64,000 nucleotides of DNA from Nitrospira sp. (lineage in GTDB: Bacteria; Nitrospirota; Nitrospiria; Nitrospirales; Nitrospiraceae), in contig JALHPO010000003.1 in NCBI GenBank assembly GCA_022842445.1, forward strand, positions 248,001 to 312,000. The letters are read 5' to 3'. How positions within the stretch are numbered: position 1 is the stretch's first letter; each line of letters begins with the position of its first letter. The translations under genes and the position numbers were made by a program. Of the stretch, positions 36,356 to 44,842 are shown one piece after another. The notes beneath the pieces are model-generated. The model was not told the origin of the DNA and ran no database searches. It saw nothing but the letters and a program-made list of their open reading frames with translations.

Positions 36356-36502
36356 TCAATGGCTGGCGATTCGCTTCCGGTCAGACCAACGGATCGGTTG
36401 CAAGACAGTTCCCAATGCCGCGATTGCGCAAATGAACAGCAGCATCGCCAGAACAACCATCAAAAAAAATCCTGCTTTCATGTCGTGCATCACAGGGATC
36501 AT
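36356..36502 (-). CDS. Small single-helix membrane protein
   Basis: A frame of 48 residues that starts at an ATG with GAGGAGGGAGG five bases upstream, an excellent ribosome-binding site. It reads MIPVMHDMKAGFFLMVVLAM, then LLFICAIAALGTVLQPIRW, and ends RKRIASH. That gives one membrane helix (about 11-32) followed by a positively charged tail, so the C-terminus is probably cytoplasmic. No known family is recognised. It is too short for common gene callers. Confidence 0.6.
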   Translation of the reverse strand: MIPVMHDMKAGFFLMVVLAMLLFICAIAALGTVLQPIRWSDRKRIASH

Positions 36503-36750
36503 ACCGCCTCCCTCCTCTTGCTCGACTCACCCACTCCGCTAAACTGAGCCTGGAAACTATCTCGGCAGATGCCTCTGCCCACTAAACGCCTTTGCTTGAG
36601 TGTACACCTAGAATGTACCTCGTACCGAACAAAAGGTCTATGCCGCTTTGGAGGAGGAACCCCGTTACAATAGGGGCAGGAAGATCTTTCGGGACCTAGA
36701 GCCAGATCACAGATAACTCATTGATACCATGGCATAAATTGAATTCATCC

Positions 36751-36829
<79 letters not shown>

Positions 36830-36919
36830 ACGATATGCTATAATATCAACAACTTATGTCTTTATATAGCTGTATAAAAGTATTATAATCCGAAATAATT
36901 GCGTCACGTGCAGCGCACT

Positions 36920-38089
36920 ATGAGTAACGAGATTATCAAACTTCGTGATGGACGACTGCACATTTTTAAACAACCTGGTTGCCAGAATTACTTTTACCGC
37001 TTCTTTGACAACGGAAAGTACATTACCCGAACAGCGCAGACTAGCAATCTTTCTCTTGCCAAATCAACCGCAGAGAAAGCCTATGACTCCTACCGCTTCA
37101 ACAATCTAAAGCCCGATGGCAAATTCAGTCGCTCCTGGGATGACGCAGAGAAAGGTGTCCTGGCTTCTCTTTCTCTTGAGGAGGAAACGCGGGCATCACG
37201 ACTGAAAACTTACAAGATCAAACTCGGCGTGTTGAGAAAGTTTTTTGGGTCAATGCCGTTGCAGCAGATCAACAAGACAAAAACTATCGAAGAGTACGTG
37301 AAGTGGCGACGGACGGAATATCGGACGCATGTCCATCATGAGGTCGTCACCAACAAGACGCTGCGGCGTGACTTTGATGTGCTACGAGCGGTTCTCAAGT
37401 ATGCGCTACGTGAAGGATGGATTGAAAAGTTGTGTCAGTTGCCGATGTTGAGTGTTACTCCAAAGGCAGGTGGGTGGTTTACGCTGGCAGAATGGAAGCA
37501 TTTACAAAAAGTTGCCCGCGAATGGATCGAGCGATCACCAAACGACAAAGAACGCGGGCTCCGAGAATATATTTACGACTACATGATGTTTCTTGTCCAC
37601 ACGGGGTTGCGTGTCGATGAAGCCTTTCACGTTCACTATCGAGACATTTCACCCGATGAGAAAGATCCACGGTTCTGCTACATCACGGTTCACGGCGGCA
37701 AACTCGCATATACCATGAAACCGACTGAGTGTATTGGACTGGTGGGGGCTGTCAGTGCCATCGAGCGACGAAAGAAGGCAAACCCAGAACACAAGCCGAA
37801 CGATTTGCTGTTCCCCTACAATCCGCGAGTGAAATTACATGAATTGCTGGTTGCTGCTGGTCTGGAAAGAGACGAACGAGGAGAGCGACGAACCGCAAAG
37901 AACTTCCGTCACACCTTCATCATGCTCAGATTGCTCCAAGGGGTCGATGTGTACAAATTGGCAAAGAACTGTCGAACCAGCGTCTCTCAAATCGAGCGCC
38001 ACTATGGTTCCTATATCAGTGCTCGCATGAGTCGAGATGAATTGACTAAGTTCAGCACCCCACCACGCGAGAAAGGAACAACAAGATGA
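36920..38089 (+). CDS. Tyrosine recombinase (integrase)
   Basis: Protein of 389 residues. An N-terminal arm-binding and SAM-like core-binding part (about 1-180) precedes the catalytic domain. Box I arginine is in HTGLRVDEAFHVHY, the second arginine in KNFRHTFIMLRL (the usual H of HxxR is K), and the nucleophile tyrosine in IERHYGSYI. It probably catalyses recombination at the tRNA-Arg core repeat, which lies 90 bp away. An ATG at 36920 is preferred to a TTG at 36899. The resolvase start overlaps its stop (ATGA). Confidence 0.92.
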   Translation: MSNEIIKLRDGRLHIFKQPGCQNYFYRFFDNGKYITRTAQTSNLSLAKSTAEKAYDSYRFNNLKPDGKFSRSWDDAEKGVLASLSLEEETRASRLKTYKIKLGVLRKFFGSMPLQQINKTKTIEEYVKWRRTEYRTHVHHEVVTNKTLRRDFDVLRAVLKYALREGWIEKLCQLPMLSVTPKAGGWFTLAEWKHLQKVAREWIERSPNDKERGLREYIYDYMMFLVHTGLRVDEAFHVHYRDISPDEKDPRFCYITVHGGKLAYTMKPTECIGLVGAVSAIERRKKANPEHKPNDLLFPYNPRVKLHELLVAAGLERDERGERRTAKNFRHTFIMLRLLQGVDVYKLAKNCRTSVSQIERHYGSYISARMSRDELTKFSTPPREKGTTR

Positions 38090-38676
38090 CAAAGCGAGTT
38101 GCAATCTACGGGCGAGTCTCAACGTCGGGGCAATCAACGGATATCCAAATTCAGGAATGCCGTCAGTATGCAGGACGCTGCGGCTATGAAGTTGTCGCAG
38201 AATACACCGACACGATCTCAGGCACCACGAGTAAAGATGACCGCGAGGCACTGACTCGGTTATTGAACGATGCGTTTGCCAGGAAATTTGATACCGTGGT
38301 CGTTTTCTCGATAGATCGCGTAGGGCGCAGCCTGAAACATTGCTTAGACATTTTAGAATCACTCAAAGCACATCGCTGCGATTTCATTTCTATCAAGCAA
38401 CAGATCGACACCAGTTCTCCCACAGGGCAATTGATCTTCAACATTTTCGCGTGTCTGGCGAACTACGAACGGACCATGATTCTTGAACGAACAGCATTGG
38501 GACGTGAGAGAGCGAAGGCACGGGGCGTAAAATTCGGGCGACCCTCGAAGATGAACTCCTCAGTCGCGGAAGCTGTGCGTTTACTCCGAGAGAAGGGGGC
38601 TGGGATCAAGGAGATTGCCAAATCCTTAGAAATCGGTGTTGGCTCCGTCTATAAAGCCCTCAAGAGTGCTGCCTGA
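38086..38676 (+). CDS. Serine recombinase (resolvase/invertase)
   Basis: Protein of 196 residues. The catalytic serine is in YGRVSTSGQ, followed by DREALTRLL and the family block VVVFSIDRVGRSLKHCLDILE. The C-terminal helix-turn-helix (about 145-192) carries GVKFGRPSKM and IKEIAKSLEIGVGSVYKAL. It is translationally coupled to the integrase. It could resolve multimers of a circular form of the element or invert a segment; no second recombination site was identified. Confidence 0.93.
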   Translation: MTKRVAIYGRVSTSGQSTDIQIQECRQYAGRCGYEVVAEYTDTISGTTSKDDREALTRLLNDAFARKFDTVVVFSIDRVGRSLKHCLDILESLKAHRCDFISIKQQIDTSSPTGQLIFNIFACLANYERTMILERTALGRERAKARGVKFGRPSKMNSSVAEAVRLLREKGAGIKEIAKSLEIGVGSVYKALKSAA

Positions 38677-38771
38677 GGGGTCAGAACGGGGTTCCAAAGT
38701 CGTTCAACGATGCATCCAGACTCCATCTAGTCTTGACACTCTCCCACGAACAACCTAGCCTTTGCCCGACC

Positions 38772-39128
38772 ATGGCTGATCCACTCGACCCCCAGGACGT
38801 TGCCACTATCGAAAAGCTCGCTGCGTCTGGGCTATGGGAACAGGCGGGACTGGTCGAAGCACTGCGGCTCAAGGAGGGACTCGGAAAGCAGGAGATCCTC
38901 GATGCCCTCGCAGCATTACGCCGAGAAAATCCAGAGGTCGCGCAAACCCAGGAACACTTCCCGGAATCCTCACCCGTGACCGAGATCGAGCGGGAACTTA
39001 TTGAGGATATTTTGACGCTGTTCGATGAACAGGGGCTCACCAGAGAGCAAACTCTCCCCCTGTTGGGACAGGTGACGGTCTTGCTTGACCTGGTCAAGCA
39101 GAGGCAGGCTCACAGGAATTCGCAGTAG
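38772..39128 (+). CDS. Hypothetical alpha-helical protein
   Basis: Protein of 118 residues, unrecognised. It is acidic and helical, beginning MADPLDPQDVATIEKLAASG, with LRLKEGLGKQEILDALAALRRENPE in the middle. No membrane segment or cysteine is present. Its base composition is like the host rather than the AT-rich part of the element. The ATG at 38772 has no strong ribosome-binding site; a TTG at 38733 is an alternative. Confidence 0.5.
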   Translation: MADPLDPQDVATIEKLAASGLWEQAGLVEALRLKEGLGKQEILDALAALRRENPEVAQTQEHFPESSPVTEIERELIEDILTLFDEQGLTREQTLPLLGQVTVLLDLVKQRQAHRNSQ

Positions 39129-39205
39129 AGGCTGGATACCTTCCCACGGTTGGTCTTGCGCCCTCTTTGCCTCGCTCCTAGAATACGCTTCCCAAAGAGG
39201 TTCCG

Positions 39206-39548
39206 ATGTCTTTCTCTATTCGACCCTACCGTCGCTTCCCTGTGCAATGTTCTGTCATCTATCAGACTGGTCCATTCCAAGGACGGGGCACGGTGTGAAA
39301 CCATGCGGTATGAGATTGTCGATTCTCCAATGCTTTACCTCTGAGGCAAGGATAAACCTGTTCGTTCACAATCTCGCCCCCCTAATCAGCAAAGTATATT
39401 TATTGCTGAAGCAACGGTGTGATGGGTAGAAGGGAATGAGTATCGGGGCAAAACGAGAAGCCTCGATCGTTATGCCTATGCCAATGTGAGGCTGGAAAAT
39501 TACATCAAACGAATGGTGCAGATTCATCAAGAGAATACCAGATGCTAA
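39206..39548 (+). pseudogene. Decayed PilZ-domain gene
   Basis: The frame from 39206 (AGAGG upstream) encodes MSFSIRPYRRFPVQCSVIYQ, a PilZ N-terminus, then stops. In other frames lie IAEATV-stop-WVEGNEY, matching the EATVRWVEGN core of PilZ proteins such as that at 34811, and RLENYIKRMVQIHQENTRC at the end. At least one nonsense change and frameshifts are visible. The end overlaps the start of the membrane protein gene at 39542. Confidence 0.75.
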
Positions 39549-40237
39549 AGAAGTTTAGGTCCTTTCTTAGAGAGAAGACATGGGAGTATGTATTCTCCAA
39601 AGCTGTTTGGAGTTGGTTCCTTGGAACTGGTGTCCTTCAAGCCATTCATCCGTGTGAAAACTTTCGTCTATTTCAATACCTTGTTGACTCCTATCAGAAG
39701 TGCTCATCAGTAATATGTTACTTGCGCCAACTTTTGCCTTGTGATGGCGCAAAATCGTATTTCCTCCTCCTCAAATCCGAGGAAACATGGCTCGCCATAC
39801 TGTTCATTGCATACATTCCTGCTCTAAACAAAAGAACCGGAAGAACCTATCTTTTTTGGGGAGGTTGGTTGAGTGACATGTTCGTCGCAGCTTCCAGTTG
39901 TGCATTCTTCTTGAGTCTAGGCTATGTGATTAGTGACTGGCAGGCGAATATTCCATTGGCATACGGCAGTCTAATTCTGTTCTCAGTATTTACTTTCGCC
40001 AGTGACCTCAACTTGAGAACCGATAACAAAGACGCTAATACGGCATGTTTTATTTTTTCGGCTTTAATGGGAGGTACGGTTTCATACTTTGAAGGTTCTT
40101 GGTTTCTCAGTGCTCTCGCGCTGGGCTCACTCTACTGCATAATGGCGATCTCCTACATAGACCAATACCGAAATCCTTTTTATAAATTACCGCCGGGCTG
40201 GAAACCATCATTCCCATTAAACAGTCGAAAGCCGTAG
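39542..40237 (+). CDS. Hypothetical multi-span membrane protein
   Basis: Protein of 231 residues with about five hydrophobic helices (around 81-95, 104-130, 140-158, 170-185, 188-205). Aromatic residues and cysteines are frequent; the loop sequence EETWLAILFIAYIPALNKRTGR is distinctive. No known family is recognised. It is AT-rich compared with the host. It starts inside the tail of the decayed PilZ gene, so its native promoter may be lost. Confidence 0.6.
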   Translation: MLKKFRSFLREKTWEYVFSKAVWSWFLGTGVLQAIHPCENFRLFQYLVDSYQKCSSVICYLRQLLPCDGAKSYFLLLKSEETWLAILFIAYIPALNKRTGRTYLFWGGWLSDMFVAASSCAFFLSLGYVISDWQANIPLAYGSLILFSVFTFASDLNLRTDNKDANTACFIFSALMGGTVSYFEGSWFLSALALGSLYCIMAISYIDQYRNPFYKLPPGWKPSFPLNSRKP

Positions 40238-40269
40238 GCAAGCGACATTAGAGTGGGAAGGAATAGTAA

Positions 40270-40440
40270 ACAGGAAGCGACATAAGTAATGTCTTTAAGG
40301 ATTCAATATACTACGGGAACGAAAATGGTCCAATTCTCAATGACTATAATTTTGATGTTCCAAACGGCTATTCGGTTTGTATTGGGAAAAACGACGCTGG
40401 GAAATCGCACCTACTGCAACTCATTTGCAGGGAACTTTTC
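40270..40440 (+). pseudogene. N-terminal fragment of an AAA/ABC-type ATPase
   Basis: The frame reads VFKDSIYYGNENGPILNDY, then GYSVCIGKNDAGKSHLLQLI. This is the opening of an ATPase with Walker A GKNDAGKS, as in AAA_ATPase genes of defence systems. No start codon lies in frame, and the remainder of the ATPase is missing. It is fused directly to the methyltransferase tail that follows. Confidence 0.65.
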
Positions 40441-40637
40441 CGTTCGGGATCAACCACCCGCTTGAACATCGCAAGTTCACAATTGCTGAACTCAAGCAAA
40501 TCACCTCGCTCCCTGATGACGTTTAGTTCAGCGACACATGGGAACAACGAGCCGAAAGAATCGGGCGAATGGTGCCACCACTTCTCACAAAGGCGGTCGC
40601 ACAGGCTGTCTATGAGAAAGTGTTGAAACTAGACTAA
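40431..40637 (+). pseudogene. C-terminal fragment of a C5-cytosine DNA methyltransferase
   Basis: In a different frame from the ATPase fragment, the DNA encodes INHPLEHRKFTIAELKQITS, LPDD, an in-frame TAG at 40524, then FSDTWEQRAERIGRMVPPLL, TKAVAQAVYEKVLKLD and a stop. These match conserved motifs IX-X at the end of C5 methyltransferases (RKFT.AE...FPDDF...GRMVPP). It differs from the intact methyltransferase at 50795, so a separate R-M system was once here. Confidence 0.7.
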
Positions 40638-40774
40638 TTCAGATGATTCTATTTGCCTCGTGACTTGATGAAGAAATTGTAGTTGCCTATATTTCCTCTT
40701 GCTACTCGACCGACAATTCAGCAGCATATACGGACCGCTTCGTAGCGTAAGTCACCTTATGAAGTGAGGCATCA

Positions 40775-41650
40775 ATGGCAGCCACCGACGGGCTCCTTTT
40801 TATAGACACCACTCAATATCTCAATTTCTACCAAGTTATAAAAGCCAAGAAGTTGCTCAACCTTCTGATCGAACAGAAGGCACAGGTCTTTGTCACTATC
40901 CAAATTGCTGAAGAAGTAGCACGGAATAAGTTGCGAATAGCGGAAAGGTTTCTGGCTGGACATTTCAAAATGCTAGATGTGAACAAATTCAATGTTCCAG
41001 ACCATCTTTTTGACGTATCAGCTTCTACTGCTCAAAAACTGCACCAACTGCTCGATCCAATTGTTCCTCAAATAAATGAAATAAAAGAGACCCTGAAGAA
41101 CGCCACTCTTGAGACTCTCGACAGAATCAGCCGTTCGGAGGATGAGGTTACGAAGGCTCTGAATGAAGTATTCCGCAATGCAGTCAGGGAGACAGCAGAT
41201 GAACTGGAGCGGGCTAAGACACGCAAGGAAAGAGGCAAGCCACCAGGTAAGCAAGCAGACCCCCTGGGAGACCAGCTTACTTGGGAGCAGTTGCTAGCCC
41301 AATGCAAATCACATAACAAGAAAAGGGTTTGGATTATCAGTAGTGATGAAGATTATTACACGAAGCATGATGGCAACCTGTTTTTGAATCCGGTCCTCCG
41401 TCAGGAACTAATGGAGATTGCCGGAACCGAAGCATTCTGCTTTGATAACCTTGACAAGGGCATCAACGACTTCGTGGATAAGATGGGAGTCACAACTGAC
41501 AAGCTACCTACCCGCGAGGAATCGAAAGCGATTCAAGATGAACTCGATTCCTTGTCTTCTTATTCTGGGGTACATGCAAGCACAACGGCAGAACTCTCGA
41601 TAACAGGTTACCCTCCTGTCCTGTCGGTGCGTGTCAGCGACACGGTCTAA
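40775..41650 (+). CDS. PIN-like (DUF4935-type) nuclease domain protein
   Basis: Protein of 291 residues. The first acidic residue is in LLFIDTTQYLNFY, the mid acidic cluster in KQADPLGDQLTWEQLL, and the last in VWIISSDEDYYTKHDG. These fit the DUF4935 branch of PIN nucleases, which are RNases. The middle (about 95-160) is a charged helical insertion. GAGG lies five bases before the ATG. It may act as a stand-alone toxin or defence effector; no antitoxin is evident. Confidence 0.78.
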   Translation: MAATDGLLFIDTTQYLNFYQVIKAKKLLNLLIEQKAQVFVTIQIAEEVARNKLRIAERFLAGHFKMLDVNKFNVPDHLFDVSASTAQKLHQLLDPIVPQINEIKETLKNATLETLDRISRSEDEVTKALNEVFRNAVRETADELERAKTRKERGKPPGKQADPLGDQLTWEQLLAQCKSHNKKRVWIISSDEDYYTKHDGNLFLNPVLRQELMEIAGTEAFCFDNLDKGINDFVDKMGVTTDKLPTREESKAIQDELDSLSSYSGVHASTTAELSITGYPPVLSVRVSDTV

Positions 41651-41801
41651 GGGTCTGTCGCGGTTTCACTCGTTCCCTTTATCGATTTTCACACACTCAA
41701 GCAGCATATTTTGGAACTGCTTTTTGAATTGTAGGGTGAGGACTACATTCTTCGAGTAGGCACCCAAGCTAATCCGCTACGATCAGGAGGTTTCTGTTGC
41801 A

Positions 41802-42719
41802 ATGGTTAAGCCAGCTTCAGAATGGACAGAGCAAGATTTACTTTCCCTTATTACAAATGGCGTCGAGGAAAGTAGCGATCTCGAATACAAGCGTAGTGCT
41901 GCACTGACGGATACCGAGGGTGTGAAGAATGAGATTAGCAAAGATGTTTCATCTCTTGCGAACTCAAATGGTGGGACGATTATTTACGGAATGATCGAGG
42001 AACAGCATCTTCCTCGGCAGTTAGACGGTATTGATCCTGCCAGGATCACCAAAGAGTGGCTTGAACAAGTTATCAATGGGCGCATTCGCCCTCGGCTGAA
42101 TGGTCTGCATATTAACCCCGTCCCTCTAACAACTTCGGCGGTAGGCAAGGTGGTCTACGTCATCAGTGTCCCCCAAAGCGGTACTGCCCATCAGGCAGGG
42201 AGCAAGAGGTACTACAAACGGTTCAATTTTGAATCCGTTCCGATGGAGGATTATGAGATTCGTGACATTATGAATCGCACGAAACATCCTCTTATCGTGC
42301 CGCAATTTTCAAAGAGATTCATTGATCGTCAAGGAGGAGTGCTTGAATATGCCTTGAACATCCATCTTGTGAACAAAGGCTCAGTATCCGCGCATGACCT
42401 TAAGGTCGTGCTTTCTGTACCAAGACAAACATCGAAAGCCGTGAAAGGTTTCAAGCAACATATGATAGAGATTCCTTCACATCTATTTGGTAATCAGTGG
42501 TTGGAAAACTCTTTGAGTGTGAGCAATCAGGTCATTTTCCCTGAGGATGAATGGGAGGTTACTGGAAAGGATCGTGAATTCGTTCTCATCATAGACTCGC
42601 GGTATATCGATCGTGATGAAATGAGAGTTCCCATTCTGTTCTGGAAGACCTATGCGGACGATATGCCACCACAGTCTGGGCAGGTGAGGCTTGGGGAAAT
42701 ACCAGATATAGCTGTGTAG
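41802..42719 (+). CDS. AlbA_2/Schlafen-type protein
   Basis: Protein of 305 residues. An N-terminal AlbA_2 domain (about 8-150) contains ESSDLEYKRSAAL, ISKDVSSLANSNGGTIIYG and VYVISVPQSGTAHQAGSKRYYKR, the typical order of this nucleic-acid-binding fold shared with Schlafen proteins. The C-terminal half (about 165-300) is predicted beta-rich and unknown. It is followed after 13 bases by the unknown gene at 42733, so the pair is probably co-transcribed. Confidence 0.82.
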   Translation: MVKPASEWTEQDLLSLITNGVEESSDLEYKRSAALTDTEGVKNEISKDVSSLANSNGGTIIYGMIEEQHLPRQLDGIDPARITKEWLEQVINGRIRPRLNGLHINPVPLTTSAVGKVVYVISVPQSGTAHQAGSKRYYKRFNFESVPMEDYEIRDIMNRTKHPLIVPQFSKRFIDRQGGVLEYALNIHLVNKGSVSAHDLKVVLSVPRQTSKAVKGFKQHMIEIPSHLFGNQWLENSLSVSNQVIFPEDEWEVTGKDREFVLIIDSRYIDRDEMRVPILFWKTYADDMPPQSGQVRLGEIPDIAV

Positions 42720-42732
42720 GATTTTCTGGATT

Positions 42733-43386
42733 ATGTCCTCTACTTTAGGGGAGTCTAAGAAGGTACTAGCTGCCTTATTTGTTGTTGATATGGGCAACTA
42801 CGATCGAAACTCTCTTTCCCTACCTGAAACTTTACTAAGCCTTCGTAAAGCGACTCAGGATGTTGAGTTTGTGGGTTATCACAGGCGGCGATCAGGGAAC
42901 TTTGTCTTTGTCGATAGTGGAGATAGCTCTCTCGGCACGGCACAACTCATCGGTCAGCGGGTCACACAGCTTCCATGTCTGGTCCGTCGTTACGCTGACT
43001 TGAGAAATGTGAGGCAGGCTGTTCCATCGAAGGCATACACTACTCCACAAGGATCAATTGAAATTGCTACATCAAATGGTCCTCGAAAAATAATCTGGGT
43101 AGGACTCTCTGAGGATGTTCAACAACTCGCACAATTTACGGGATCACTCAACTCCCGAGTCTCTGTTTGTGGGTGGACGAGTGTTCGAGATGTTCTGTGC
43201 TTCTATGATCGACCATCTTCTGGTGGAAATGTGGGGCAGGTTACCAGAGCGATCGAAAAGTCTCTCCGACAGCGCGGCATGAATGATCATATCGTTGCTA
43301 CAGGTCGTGCTCTCTCAGTCCTTGGCGATCTCTTGGAAGGGAAAGGTATCACCTGGGTTGCTGGTTTCGATCCAGTAGGTAGCTGA
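42733..43386 (+). CDS. Hypothetical protein (weakly DUF1697-like start)
   Basis: Protein of 217 residues. The N-terminal 80 residues (LPETLLSLRKATQDVEFVGY, RRSGNFVFVDSG) faintly recall DUF1697, but no convincing family match can be claimed. The rest (WVGLSEDVQQLAQFTGSLNS, RAIEKSLRQRGMNDHIVATG) is unknown. It lies 13 bases after the AlbA_2 gene and is convergent with the five-gene operon that ends at 43419. Confidence 0.6.
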   Translation: MSSTLGESKKVLAALFVVDMGNYDRNSLSLPETLLSLRKATQDVEFVGYHRRRSGNFVFVDSGDSSLGTAQLIGQRVTQLPCLVRRYADLRNVRQAVPSKAYTTPQGSIEIATSNGPRKIIWVGLSEDVQQLAQFTGSLNSRVSVCGWTSVRDVLCFYDRPSSGGNVGQVTRAIEKSLRQRGMNDHIVATGRALSVLGDLLEGKGITWVAGFDPVGS

Positions 43387-43418
43387 CTGGGAATGGGCAC
43401 CTGACTGTACCTGCCCTA

Positions 43419-43640
43419 TCAATCCTGGCACCCATCCTCTTCTTTTTGGAATACCATCCAGATTTTCCCTTGTTCCTCACGGTTCACCATGAAGTCCACT
43501 GTATTGTCTGACCAATTTCCCAGATCACTTTTGAGTTCTGCCATAAGCCACGACAAATGTGTGATCCGTGGCTCCTGCTGATCTGTTGGGGCTTCGGGGC
43601 TCTCCACCGTCACAATATCCAGGCGCATAGGGCTGTTCAC
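43419..43640 (-). CDS. Small unknown protein, last gene of the five-gene operon
   Basis: Protein of 73 residues starting at a GTG that overlaps the previous stop by four bases (GTGA), with GGAG upstream. It begins MNSPMRLDIVTVESPEAPTD and ends KIWMVFQKEEDGCQD. Composition is acidic with an aromatic C-terminus. No family is recognised. Coupling to the previous gene supports it as real. Confidence 0.6.
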   Translation of the reverse strand: MNSPMRLDIVTVESPEAPTDQQEPRITHLSWLMAELKSDLGNWSDNTVDFMVNREEQGKIWMVFQKEEDGCQD

Positions 43641-43840
43641 GGCTCCGTCTCCTCTGCTGGCTTGAACTTCACTGAGATGCTGTCGGGTTCAGGTGCATCC
43701 AAGGTCACTTCTGCAACCCATCCGTCCGAATAATTGGCTTCAATCACACGAAGAAGATCACGGACCGTCACCACCAGGACTTCCTGATATTCCGGCACCT
43801 GGGGTTGGCGAATGAATTGCTGGAGGGACATGATTTTCAT
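43637..43840 (-). CDS. Small unknown protein, fourth gene of the operon
   Basis: Protein of 67 residues, MKIMSLQQFIRQPQVPEYQE then VLVVTVRDLLRVIEANYSDG, ending in VKFKPAEETEP. It overlaps the previous gene by four bases (ATGA), and GGAGGGGGAGG precedes its ATG. The pattern suggests an alpha-beta fold. Unknown family. Confidence 0.65.
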   Translation of the reverse strand: MKIMSLQQFIRQPQVPEYQEVLVVTVRDLLRVIEANYSDGWVAEVTLDAPEPDSISVKFKPAEETEP

Positions 43841-44031
43841 GATTCCTCCCCCTCCAAGACCACAATGATGGCGTTTTTGATTCGTTTATTGCGGCGTAGA
43901 GTGGTTTGAACATCCTTCGCAAAGACGTTCAGGGTTTTCGTGAGGATCGTGGGCTGTAGATCAGGTGACACTTGTTGTTCCAGTAGAGCATTCTGTCGGA
44001 TGCGTTTGATCTCTTGGGGTAGTAGTTTCAT
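43837..44031 (-). CDS. Small basic protein, third gene of the operon
   Basis: Protein of 64 residues beginning MKLLPQEIKRIRQNALLEQQ, with a basic stretch LRRNKRIKNAIIVVLEGEES at the C-terminus. AAGGAAG lies five bases before its ATG. It overlaps both neighbours by four bases. A helical, basic protein of this kind could bind DNA or RNA, but no family is recognised. Confidence 0.65.
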   Translation of the reverse strand: MKLLPQEIKRIRQNALLEQQVSPDLQPTILTKTLNVFAKDVQTTLRRNKRIKNAIIVVLEGEES

Positions 44032-44318
44032 GGTTGCTTCCTTTCTGTCGTCGTACAGGCATTCGTCTGTGGATGCGGGGTGAATGAATTCGCGGTCTTG
44101 TTGATCGCACTGTTCCACTTGTTCACTTGAAGCAAGATCGTCAAGGCTTCGACATTGTCGGCGACAACGGTTGCGGAAATGCTGTGTACCTGGGGCGCGG
44201 TGAGTTCGTCCAGAAGTTCCGACGCACTCAATTCCATTCCTTCGTGGAGGGTCTGCTTGGATTTCTTGATGGTAAATGGTGAGGATCGGGTTTTGAGGCA
44301 TTCTTGGAATGTCGGCAT
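44028..44318 (-). CDS. Small unknown protein, second gene of the operon
   Basis: Protein of 96 residues, MPTFQECLKTRSSPFTIKKS, followed by MELSASELLDELTAPQVHSI and a low-complexity threonine-rich C-terminus. AAAGGA precedes the ATG. It follows the RHH gene by 14 bases and overlaps the next gene by four. No family is recognised. Confidence 0.6.
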   Translation of the reverse strand: MPTFQECLKTRSSPFTIKKSKQTLHEGMELSASELLDELTAPQVHSISATVVADNVEALTILLQVNKWNSAINKTANSFTPHPQTNACTTTERKQP

Positions 44319-44332
44319 GGTGTGTCCTTTCG

Positions 44333-44527
44333 TTATAGGTTTTGAATGTTGGGGAGTCTCTTGCGGTAGAAATCCAGAATAGCAGGGCGCTCGACCAGGC
44401 GAATGATCTCGGCGTGGCGAAGCATGGCTTGGCGGATGAATTGACTGCGCGACACATAAATCTCCTCACAGAGCCTATCGGTTTCTTCCAAGAGTTTGGT
44501 GGGGATTCTGAGTAGAATACTCGGCAT
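44333..44527 (-). CDS. Ribbon-helix-helix (CopG-type) protein, first gene of the operon
   Basis: Protein of 64 residues. MPSILLRIPTKLLEETDRLC and YVSRSQFIRQAMLRH give the beta-strand, helix, turn and second helix of an RHH DNA-binding domain. Such proteins dimerise and often repress their own operon or control plasmid copy number. The operon is divergent from the HUH Rep-like gene at 44843, so it may regulate both directions. The ribosome-binding site is weak. Confidence 0.75.
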   Translation of the reverse strand: MPSILLRIPTKLLEETDRLCEEIYVSRSQFIRQAMLRHAEIIRLVERPAILDFYRKRLPNIQNL

Positions 44528-44842
44528 ATAAACGGTGTCCTCAATTGCGCATATCGTTTGTATTTAGGTTTCTCGGCATCTCAGGTGCCTGAAGACCTGG
44601 TGTTCGCGGTATTCGCTTTGTGAAGGTAGGCTTCATTCAGTGGAGTTCGGTCTGGGTGTTTAGGAAGCGGTAACAATTTTCTCACGATGATCGTGATACC
44701 CAAGACCTGGAGTGTTCCGTGCCTTCACGGAATTCTAGATTTCATGGCTACAGACGTGATGTTCTGGGACGATGGGTCTGCTGAACGCCAGGGTTCTTGG
44801 GCGATATCAAACGCCTATAAATATTCGCAGGGAGATGACGCC

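Noticed and set aside
36201..36542. 113-residue plus-strand frame
   Set aside because: No ribosome-binding site, and its second half is antisense to the better-supported small membrane ORF at 36356-36502. The first half is natural enough to keep in mind.
39085..39429. 114-residue plus-strand frame
   Set aside because: Runs through the decayed PilZ gene in a wrong frame.
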